The notes under the pieces were generated by a model. It did not search any database. It was given only the letters and a program-made list of their open reading frames with translations, and was not told the DNA's origin. A program made the translations under genes and the position numbers. Positions 1-4,993 of a DNA stretch of 5,546 nt are shown here, one piece after another. Numbering within the stretch: position 1 is the stretch's first letter; each line of letters opens with the position of its first letter. The stretch is from Thermoplasmata archaeon (GTDB lineage: Archaea > Thermoplasmatota > Thermoplasmata > Lutacidiplasmatales > UBA184), in contig JASHUV010000161.1 in NCBI GenBank assembly GCA_030039825.1, positions 1-5,546 of the forward strand, read 5' to 3'.

Positions 1-241
1 GGTTCGCCGCCTCGGCGGCGACGAAGGACTGCAGGGTGCCGAACTCGTCCTCGACCGTCAGGACGTGCTGGAGCTCCGCGTTCTGCTCCTGGGTCGAGAG
101 GGGCGCGATGATGACCTCCGCGATCAGGGAGACGACGATGAGGAGGCCGAAGAGCGTCGCGATCGCCGCGACCTGGCCCCGGCGAGCGCGGGTCCAATGG
201 CGGCGACCCCGGAGGCGGGGCGGCGAGCGTGCCCGGGTCAT
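1..241 (-). CDS. Partial pilin-like or membrane-anchored protein, N-terminal 80 residues
   Basis: The gene reads leftward from an ATG at 241-239 and runs open off the window edge, so only its first 80 codons are visible. Residues 1-22 are strongly basic (many Arg, ending RRG). Residues 23-47 form a single hydrophobic helix starting QVAAIATLFGLLIVV, and the rest is polar and likely helical (STQEQNAELQHVLTVEDEFG). A basic N-terminus, one helix and then an external helical stretch resemble archaeal type IV pilin-like or archaellin-like proteins, and similar proteins starting with an RGQVA-type motif are common in Thermoplasmata. The RG/Q junction could be a prepilin-peptidase site, but the acidic residue usual at +5 is missing, so a plain N-terminal membrane anchor is equally possible. 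The start is supported by the position of the helix and by a TATA-like box about 30 nt upstream. The function and the C-terminal domain are unknown. Confidence 0.72.
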   Translation of the reverse strand, partial: MTRARSPPRLRGRRHWTRARRGQVAAIATLFGLLIVVSLIAEVIIAPLSTQEQNAELQHVLTVEDEFGTLQSFVAAEAAN

Positions 242-266
242 TCCGGACGTTTCTAGGCTTGCTCGA

Positions 267-278
267 CGTATTTAGGGG
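267..278 (-). promoter_or_regulatory. TATA-like box for the leftward pilin-like gene
   Basis: Read on the minus strand, the stretch is CCCCTAAATACG, and its TAAATA core (274-269) is an island of A/T in GC-rich DNA. The core is centred about 30 nt before the ATG at 241. With the usual archaeal TATA-to-start-site distance, transcription would begin within a few nt of the start codon, giving a nearly leaderless mRNA. Confidence 0.5.
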
Positions 279-283
279 TTCGT

Positions 284-339
284 GAGGGCCCGACGGAGCC
301 CACAGCGGCGCCCGCGCGCCTCGGGCCCTCCCGGAGCCC
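284..339. repeat. Inverted repeat and direct repeat in the divergent intergenic region
   Basis: GAGGGCCCGA at 284-293 is the perfect reverse complement of TCGGGCCCTC at 321-330. Each arm is followed by a copy of CGGAGCCC (294-301 and 332-339), so the unit GGGCCC-N2/3-CGGAGCCC occurs twice about 38 bp apart. The repeats sit between the two opposed TATA-like boxes, where an operator for one or both genes would be expected. That role is inference, and GC-rich sequence yields some such matches by chance. Confidence 0.4.
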
Positions 340-360
340 GATCGTCCGACGTGGGGCGGC

Positions 361-372
361 GTTAGTTTTATG
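361..372 (+). promoter_or_regulatory. TATA-like box for the HsdR-N-like gene
   Basis: GTTAGTTTTATG contains the only A/T-rich run upstream of the ATG at 398. Its TTTTAT core is centred about 29 nt before the start codon, consistent with a leaderless or near-leaderless transcript. No Shine-Dalgarno-like sequence is seen directly before this ATG, which supports that reading. Confidence 0.5.
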
Positions 373-397
373 CGACCCGACCGGCCTCTCTCGCACG

Positions 398-1336
398 ATG
401 GACGCCTCCGATCTCCAGCGCCGGCTGACCGAATTCCACGGCATCGCGAACGAAGTCCTGACGGATGTCAAGGACATCACCCCCCAGCAGGTCAAGCACT
501 GGATCGTCGGGCCGTTCCTCGTGGCCCTCGGCTGGGACCCGCACGACAAGAAGCAGGTCTTCCTCGACTACCCGACGAAGTTCGACGGCGGACACGCCGA
601 CTTCGCGCTGCTCGACCCGTCCGGGCGCGCCCGCCTGATCCTCGAGGTCTACGGGGCGAAGACCCCCGTCCGCCAGGCGGCCGACGACGCGGCGAAGAAG
701 GCCCGGGGGATCGGCGCCCCCCTCGTCCTCCTGACCGACGGGGGCGAGTTCTCGCTCTGGTACGTCGCCGACAAGGAGGGCACGACCCCGCTCTTCATGC
801 TCCAGCTGAAGGACCTCGCGGAGAACGCCGAGGCGCTCGGCGGGCTCTCCGCCGAGTACCGCCTCTCCGAGACCGGCATCGAGCAGCTCCGTCGGAGCGC
901 GATCCGCCTCGCGGTCCTCCAGATGCTCGAGGACAACTCCGAGAAGACGTTCGACGCGATGGTCGCCTGGGTGAAGTCCCAGGTCGCACCGGGCGCGCTC
1001 GACGACGCGACCGAGCTCGCGATCCGCGACGCCACGATGGTCTGGCTCACCGAGGAGCACCTCTCGATGCCGATCTTCCAGGGCCAGGCCGGCCCCCACC
1101 GGCCCCACGAGCTCCGGTCGACCTCGGCCCGGGACTGGGAGGCGTTCCCGAAGGGCCCGGCCGGGACGTTCCAGTACCGGTACGACACCTCGAAGACGCT
1201 CGACGCCCGCCAGAGCCCGAAGGAGGTCAAGCAGGCCCTCCGGATGCAGGGCCTGAGGACGCACACGGCGACGGCGTTCGGCGGGTTCTACTACGCGCTC
1301 CGCCAGAAGGCGGGGCTTCCCGTCAACCACCCGTAG
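398..1336 (+). CDS. Stand-alone HsdR N-terminal-like (type I restriction endonuclease fold) protein
   Basis: This 312-residue soluble protein has no signal peptide. Residues 28-47 (TPQQVKHWIVGPFLVALGWD) resemble the opening helix of HsdR_N-type domains, which ends in the LGW turn. Next come a basic strand (KKQVFLDYPTKF, 51-62), the acidic strand HADFALLD with D68, ILEVYGAK with E83, and a later strand plus aromatic motif TDGGEFSLWY (113-122). This matches the order of PD-(D/E)XK restriction folds, where D and ExK bind metal. Here the third position is Y85 and the nearest lysine is K88, so the active site is altered or dead. Residues 155-196 look helical; residues 200-312 form a C-terminal part I do not recognise. 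Full HsdR subunits are far longer and carry a helicase, which is absent here, as are HsdM and HsdS. The ATG at 398 is chosen because the domain begins just after it and a TATA-like box lies about 29 nt upstream. Possible roles are DNA binding, defence or regulation. Confidence 0.8.
   Translation: MDASDLQRRLTEFHGIANEVLTDVKDITPQQVKHWIVGPFLVALGWDPHDKKQVFLDYPTKFDGGHADFALLDPSGRARLILEVYGAKTPVRQAADDAAKKARGIGAPLVLLTDGGEFSLWYVADKEGTTPLFMLQLKDLAENAEALGGLSAEYRLSETGIEQLRRSAIRLAVLQMLEDNSEKTFDAMVAWVKSQVAPGALDDATELAIRDATMVWLTEEHLSMPIFQGQAGPHRPHELRSTSARDWEAFPKGPAGTFQYRYDTSKTLDARQSPKEVKQALRMQGLRTHTATAFGGFYYALRQKAGLPVNHP
1323..1336. other. 14-bp tail-to-tail overlap of convergent coding regions
   Basis: The TAG stop of the rightward HsdR-N-like gene is at 1334-1336, and the TGA stop of the leftward sugar kinase gene is at 1325-1323 on the minus strand. 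The last codons of each gene are therefore read in both directions, and each mRNA must end inside or beyond the other coding region. No oligo-T terminator is visible on either strand around the overlap. Confidence 0.85.
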
Positions 1337-2435
1337 GCGCGGCCGCGACCCGCCCCGGGGCGCCCGCCGGGACGGTCTCCCCGGACGGACGGACGATCCA
1401 CGAACGGAGCCCACCGGGCTCGAGCGCGAAGTCCACGACCCGGCCGCCGGCGGCGGCGACCGCCTTCGCCACGTTCGCCCGCCTCTCGAAGTCGCAGAAC
1501 AGGAGGATGTACCCTCCCCCTCCGGCGCCGACGAGCTTCCCGCCGAGCGCCCCCGCCGCGCGCGCCGCCGAGTAGAAGGCATCGATCCGGGGGTTCGAGA
1601 TCCCCTCGGTGAACTGCTTCTTGAGCTGCCATCCTTCGTCGAGGAGCCGCCCCATCTCGTCGATGCGGCCCCGGAGGAGCTCGTTCTTCATCGCCACGGC
1701 GAGCCGGCGCGTCGCGTCGAGCGCCTCGACCGTGTCGGGCCGCTTCTGCGCGTAGCTCGCCTGCTGGCGCTCGATGATGTCGTTCGAGTAGTGGCTCGTT
1801 CCGGTGTAACAGAGGAGGAGCCGGTAGGCGAGCTCGTTCAGCACGTCCGGGTGGATGCGCAGCGGGTTGACGACGGTCGAGCGGCCGTGGAACTCCATGA
1901 AGTTGAACCCCCCGAACGCGGCGGCGTACTGGTCCTGACGGCCGCCCCGGATGCCGAGCTCCTCGCGCTCGATCCGGTAGGCGAGCTCGGCGACCTCGTA
2001 GTCGGTCCACGGCTCCTTCAGGTAATGCTGGAAGGCGCCCACGAGGGCGACGCACATCGTCGAGGAGGAGCCGAGACCCGTCCCGGGCGGGGCGTCGGAA
2101 TGCAGGAAGAGCTCGAGCTCGGCGTCGCTCCCCCCGTTCCCGGACGGGCGAAGCACCTTGAGCGCCGCCTTCACGAGGTCGAGCTCGCCGTCGTACACGA
2201 GGTCCTCCGGGCGATCGTAGCTCGCGGAGAGATTGTAGTCGAGCGAGTGGACGCGCGTCGTCCCCGCCGCCCCGTCGCGCACGGAGAGGGTCGCGTAGGC
2301 GAACTTGTCGATCGTGCAGTTGAGGACCGCCCCGCCCTTCTCCTCCGGGTAGGGGGAGACGTCCGTGCCGCCCCCGGCGAAGCTGATCCTCAGGGGGGCC
2401 TTGCTCCGGAAGATCGCCCGTCCGCCGGTCCCCAT
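1323..2435 (-). CDS. GHMP-family sugar kinase, HddA-like (D-glycero-D-manno-heptose 7-phosphate kinase type)
   Basis: This 370-residue cytoplasmic kinase would transfer phosphate from ATP to a sugar or sugar phosphate. All three GHMP motifs are present: SKAPLRISFAGGGTD (11-25), the phosphate-binding loop APPGTGLGSSS (115-125) and GAGGGGY (303-309). The stretch GGRQDQYAAAFGGFNF (164-179) is typical of the HddA/COG2605 branch and carries the likely catalytic D168. In bacteria HddA makes heptose 1,7-bisphosphate for GDP-heptose; in archaea the substrate is uncertain, and no other heptose gene is in view. The length fits the family, except that after the usual ending near GLRSWIV (342-348) there is a low-complexity tail of about 21 residues, whose last codons overlap the convergent gene. 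The ATG at 2435 is preferred; an adjacent in-frame TTG at 2438 is possible. A TATA-like box lies about 29 nt upstream. The family is sure; the substrate is not, and fucose-type or other hexose kinase activity is an alternative. Confidence 0.9.
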   Translation of the reverse strand: MGTGGRAIFRSKAPLRISFAGGGTDVSPYPEEKGGAVLNCTIDKFAYATLSVRDGAAGTTRVHSLDYNLSASYDRPEDLVYDGELDLVKAALKVLRPSGNGGSDAELELFLHSDAPPGTGLGSSSTMCVALVGAFQHYLKEPWTDYEVAELAYRIEREELGIRGGRQDQYAAAFGGFNFMEFHGRSTVVNPLRIHPDVLNELAYRLLLCYTGTSHYSNDIIERQQASYAQKRPDTVEALDATRRLAVAMKNELLRGRIDEMGRLLDEGWQLKKQFTEGISNPRIDAFYSAARAAGALGGKLVGAGGGGYILLFCDFERRANVAKAVAAAGGRVVDFALEPGGLRSWIVRPSGETVPAGAPGRVAAAPTGG

Positions 2436-2458
2436 CAATCCCCGTCGACCGAGGCGCC

Positions 2459-2468
2459 CAAGTTAACC
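2459..2468 (-). promoter_or_regulatory. TATA-like box for the sugar kinase gene
   Basis: On the minus strand the sequence is GGTTAACTTG, with TTAA centred about 29 nt before the ATG at 2435 and about 26 nt before the alternative TTG at 2438. It predicts a near-leaderless transcript. A second A-rich stretch farther upstream (CGAAAGAAATCC on the minus strand, 2490-2479) could be an alternative box giving a leader of roughly 20 nt. Confidence 0.45.
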
Positions 2469-2524
2469 CTTCTGGTACGGATTTCTTTCGAGATCGCCGC
2501 CGCCCGCGGCGCGCGCTCCCGCGA

Positions 2525-2606
2525 ACGGGCCGGTACGAACACCGCGGGCGGTGCGCCGGAGCCACGTTCGGCGGCCGGGCCTCGAGCCGCGGTCGAACCG
2601 GCCCGT
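2525..2606. repeat. Long inverted repeat between the kinase and Kelch genes
   Basis: ACGGGCCGGTACGA at 2525-2538 and TCGAACCGGCCCGT at 2593-2606 pair at 13 of 14 positions, including an unbroken 10-bp outer arm. The arms are separated by 54 bp, which contains a smaller perfect hairpin at 2540-2553. The repeat lies well upstream of both TATA-like boxes in a 257-bp divergent spacer, a suitable place for a shared operator or an unannotated structured RNA. No coding use of this stretch is convincing. Confidence 0.45.
2540..2553. repeat. Small perfect hairpin inside the larger inverted repeat
   Basis: CACCGC at 2540-2545 is followed by GG and then its exact reverse complement GCGGTG at 2548-2553. 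It nests within the spacer of the larger inverted repeat. A two-base loop is tight for RNA, so as a DNA element it would be a near-continuous palindrome suited to a dimeric regulator. Confidence 0.35.
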
Positions 2607-2662
2607 ACTCTCACGCGATGACCGACCCGGTCCGATAACCACCGTGTATGTCCGGGAACCTC

Positions 2663-2670
2663 TCTTAAGC
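2663..2670 (+). promoter_or_regulatory. TATA-like box for the Kelch protein gene
   Basis: TCTTAAGC has its TTAA centred about 26 nt before the ATG at 2693, the spacing expected if transcription starts at or very near the start codon. This would be the promoter for the Kelch gene and, by the coding overlap downstream, for the PKD protein gene as well. Confidence 0.45.
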
Positions 2671-2681
2671 GCCGGGAGCGC

Positions 2682-2690
2682 GAGGAGGGA
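2682..2690 (+). promoter_or_regulatory. Shine-Dalgarno-like sequence before the Kelch gene
   Basis: GAGGAGGGA lies directly before the ATG at 2693, with its GGAGG core ending 4 nt from the start codon. If the transcript is leaderless, as the TATA spacing suggests, this sequence would not be in the mRNA; if transcription starts farther upstream it could act as a ribosome binding site. Either way it supports the choice of start. Confidence 0.4.
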
Positions 2691-2692
2691 CG

Positions 2693-4993
2693 ATGGCGCG
2701 ACGGGCGGATCGGCGGGGCGGATCGCGGATCGGGACCGGCGTGATCGTGCTTCTCCTGCTCGTCCCGTCGGCGGCCGTCCTGATCGACGGGTCGACCGCC
2801 GCCGGGGTCCTACCGGGAACCGTCCGAGCGGTGGCCCTCGCCTCGAGCTCCCCCGCGGCGGCCACCGAGCTCGATCGCGCTCGGAGCTCCCTGGAGGCCG
2901 GGCTCGGGCCGGCCGATGGCCTTCGCCTTTCCTGCCTCCCCGGCGAGGGCGCGGGCTCCCTGAGCTGCTCGGCGCCGGTCGGTGCGGACCCTCTTCCCGC
3001 ACGCGGAGAGGCCGACGCCTCGCGCGGCTGGTCGAACCTGACCTCGAATCTCTCGGTCGCTCCGCAACCCCTGACGTGGGGGTCGATGGTCTATGACTCC
3101 GAGGACGGCTACGTCCTGTTGTTCGGGGGAACGATCTTCAACGCCTCGAACTCCGACGAGGACGGGATCATCACCTGGGGGAACGTCACCTCCCAGACCT
3201 GGAAGTTCGAATTCGGTAATTGGACCGAGATCGCTCCGACCGGGGGCGTCGCCCCGTCGCCGAGAGAGGGAGCGATGATGGCGGACGACCCCGCGGACGG
3301 CGACGTCGTGCTCTTCGGAGGGACCTACTCGGTCCTCTGCAGCAACGGCTCGAACGGCACCACCCCCTCGCGGCCAGCGGGGGCGGACTGCTCGCTCTTC
3401 CCGGGCCCGTACTTCTATCAGTTCTACCTGAACGATACGTGGACCTACCGCGGGGGCACATGGACGCGCGTCCACCCCGCGCTCTCCCCGCCGGGGCGAT
3501 CCGACGGGATGATGGCCTACGACGCGGCCGACGAGGACGTCGTCCTCTTCGGCGGGCTCGACGGGCAGGGCATGTACCTCACCCTCGGGGATACCTGGGC
3601 CTTCTCCGACGGGGCCTGGACCGACCTGACGTCCAACTTGACCACCTCCCCGTCCCCGCGGGGCCTCGGAGGGATGGCCTGGGACGCGAGCGACGACGCC
3701 CTGCTCCTCTTCGGCGGGGTCGAGTACGTCACGACGCCGCCGTGGAACGCGAGCTTCCCGCTCGATGTCCTTCTCGACGACACGTGGCTCTTCCAGGACG
3801 GGGTCTGGACGAACGTCTCCGGGAACCTCACGAGCGCGCCGACCCTGAGCGATGCCTTCGAGATGGCGTCCGGCCCGAACGGGAGCGTCCTCTTCTTCGG
3901 CGGCGCGACGGTCATCGGGGGCTTCGCCGAGACCTGGCTCTTCCACGACCGCCGCTGGTGGGACCTCGTTCCCGCGCTCTCGACCGCCCCCCCCGACCTC
4001 GAGATGGGCATGGCGGCGTTCGACCCCGCGTCGGATCAGACGCTCCTGTTCGGCGGTCTCGGCGGCACGCAATCTCGCTGCGGGAACGGCTACTGCGTCA
4101 CCGTCCAGAACTACACGTGGGTCTTCGGACCCGACGCCCCGACGGGATCGTCGACCACCTCCCTACCGAGCTTGACGATCGCGGTCTCGCCGAGCGAACC
4201 GTGGGTCCCGGTCCAGGTGGAGGTCAACGTCAGCGTCCGCGGCGGCGTCGCGCCCTACACCCTCACCCTGACGGCCGGCTCGATCCAGACCGATGGGTCC
4301 CTCGGCGATGAGGACAACTTCTCGGGGAACGCGGCGTGCGGCCTCGGGGGCGGATCGTCGTCGGGGATCCTCAACGTCAGCGCGGGGTCGACGGGCGTCG
4401 GCTGCCCGGGTCCCCAGTGGAACGGATCGGCGACGACCGCGCTCGCCCTCACCTTCGGGGAGGAGCAGATCCTGGCCGTCGTGGGCACCGTCGAGGACGC
4501 CGACGGGAACGCGGGCGCCGCCCAGTTGTTCGTTCCTGTGGACGAGCACTACAACTCCTCGGTTGGCGCCTCGACCGGGGGGTTGTTCTCATCGTCCTCG
4601 GCGGTCACGTTCTCGGTCCGAGCGTGGGGGGGCGTCCCGCCGTACCGGGTGATCGAGGAGTTCGGCGACGGCGCCGGAGGGACCGAGCCGGTACCGTCGC
4701 AGTCCGCGCTCGAGCTCCGGCACGTCTACGCCGCGGCGGGGACCTACTATGCCCGGTTCACGATCGAGGACGCGGCGGGGAACTCCCAGACCTGGTCCGT
4801 CACCGTGACGGCGGGGAGACCGGGATTCGCCGTCCTGGCGACGCTCGGCGTCATCCCGGTCGGCCTCATGGCGGGCGTGGCCGCCGTCGCGATCGGCCAG
4901 AAGCGAAAGGAGGAACGGTCCGAGGCCGCAGCGCTCCTGCGCGCGCTCTCGACGGCGGGGGATAAGTCCGACGTTTCCATGCGCGCTCCGTGA
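2693..4993 (+). CDS. Secreted, membrane-anchored six-bladed Kelch propeller with Ig/PKD-like domains
   Basis: This 766-residue cell-surface protein starts with a basic N-terminus and a signal sequence (hydrophobic residues 16-30), followed by an Ala/Ser-rich region. Residues about 113-478 form a Kelch beta-propeller: six [LF]FGG motifs (143, 207, 285, 339, 401, 452), each preceded by a hydrophobic acidic strand and mostly followed by a DTW-x-F...W strand. WSNLTSNLS (113-121) resembles the last strand of the other blades and probably closes blade 6, which lacks its own. A Ser/Thr linker (484-493) leads to an Ig-like domain (about 494-617) and a PKD-like domain (about 620-708) with FGDG at 657-660 and HVYAAAGTYYARFTI. 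A transmembrane helix (711-734) and a basic cytoplasmic tail of about 32 residues end the protein. There are 19 N-x-S/T sequons, and all eight cysteines fall outside the membrane. The role is likely ligand, glycan or protein binding; no catalytic residues are seen. The stop overlaps the next start. Confidence 0.92.
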   Translation: MARRADRRGGSRIGTGVIVLLLLVPSAAVLIDGSTAAGVLPGTVRAVALASSSPAAATELDRARSSLEAGLGPADGLRLSCLPGEGAGSLSCSAPVGADPLPARGEADASRGWSNLTSNLSVAPQPLTWGSMVYDSEDGYVLLFGGTIFNASNSDEDGIITWGNVTSQTWKFEFGNWTEIAPTGGVAPSPREGAMMADDPADGDVVLFGGTYSVLCSNGSNGTTPSRPAGADCSLFPGPYFYQFYLNDTWTYRGGTWTRVHPALSPPGRSDGMMAYDAADEDVVLFGGLDGQGMYLTLGDTWAFSDGAWTDLTSNLTTSPSPRGLGGMAWDASDDALLLFGGVEYVTTPPWNASFPLDVLLDDTWLFQDGVWTNVSGNLTSAPTLSDAFEMASGPNGSVLFFGGATVIGGFAETWLFHDRRWWDLVPALSTAPPDLEMGMAAFDPASDQTLLFGGLGGTQSRCGNGYCVTVQNYTWVFGPDAPTGSSTTSLPSLTIAVSPSEPWVPVQVEVNVSVRGGVAPYTLTLTAGSIQTDGSLGDEDNFSGNAACGLGGGSSSGILNVSAGSTGVGCPGPQWNGSATTALALTFGEEQILAVVGTVEDADGNAGAAQLFVPVDEHYNSSVGASTGGLFSSSSAVTFSVRAWGGVPPYRVIEEFGDGAGGTEPVPSQSALELRHVYAAAGTYYARFTIEDAAGNSQTWSVTVTAGRPGFAVLATLGVIPVGLMAGVAAVAIGQKRKEERSEAAALLRALSTAGDKSDVSMRAP
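3065..4126 (+). repeat. Six Kelch repeat units within the surface protein
   Basis: The coding repeats correspond to residues 125-478. Each unit has the pattern small-hydrophobic, [YWF]-D, acidic turn, hydrophobic strand ending in FGG, a variable loop, then TW.F....W. Loops differ greatly: blade 2 carries an insertion of about 35 residues with C216 and C233, and blade 6 carries a short loop with C463 and C468. The units are diverged in DNA, so this is an old protein repeat and not a recent tandem duplication. Confidence 0.85.

Noticed and set aside
398..1336. Complete type I restriction-modification system
   Set aside because: Only the N-terminal nuclease-like domain is present; the helicase part of HsdR and the HsdM and HsdS genes are missing from the window, and the ExK lysine is not conserved.
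1300..1400. Intrinsic terminator at the convergent gene ends
   Set aside because: No T-rich run follows the coding ends on either strand, so termination there cannot be supported from sequence.
368..1582. Long open frames on both strands (about 400 codons each) overlapping the HsdR-N-like gene
   Set aside because: They are Arg/Pro/Gly-rich, low-complexity translations with no recognisable domain, as expected from other frames of GC-rich coding DNA. The 398-1336 frame has a clear domain and normal composition.
2588..2606. Possible tRNA T-arm (GGTCGAACC-like)
   Set aside because: No acceptor stem, anticodon arm or D-arm could be laid out around it, and the sequence is better explained as one arm of the inverted repeat.
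2524..2606. Attachment site or transposon ends suggested by the inverted repeat
   Set aside because: There is no transposase or integrase frame, no target-site duplication was found, and the spacer of 54 bp cannot hold a mobile gene.
1791..2621. Rightward open frame of 276 codons antisense to the sugar kinase
   Set aside because: The kinase frame on the other strand carries all GHMP motifs; this frame is its complement shadow with Arg/Val/Glu-biased composition.
2463..3002. Leftward open frame of 179 codons covering the intergenic region and the Kelch gene start
   Set aside because: The translation is Arg/Ser/Pro/Gly-rich without any motif, and it crosses both the promoter region and a well-supported signal sequence on the other strand.
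2810..4072. Leftward open frame of 420 codons antisense to the Kelch propeller
   Set aside because: It has Arg/Val/Glu/Gly-biased composition and no domain, and the opposite strand encodes unmistakable Kelch repeats.
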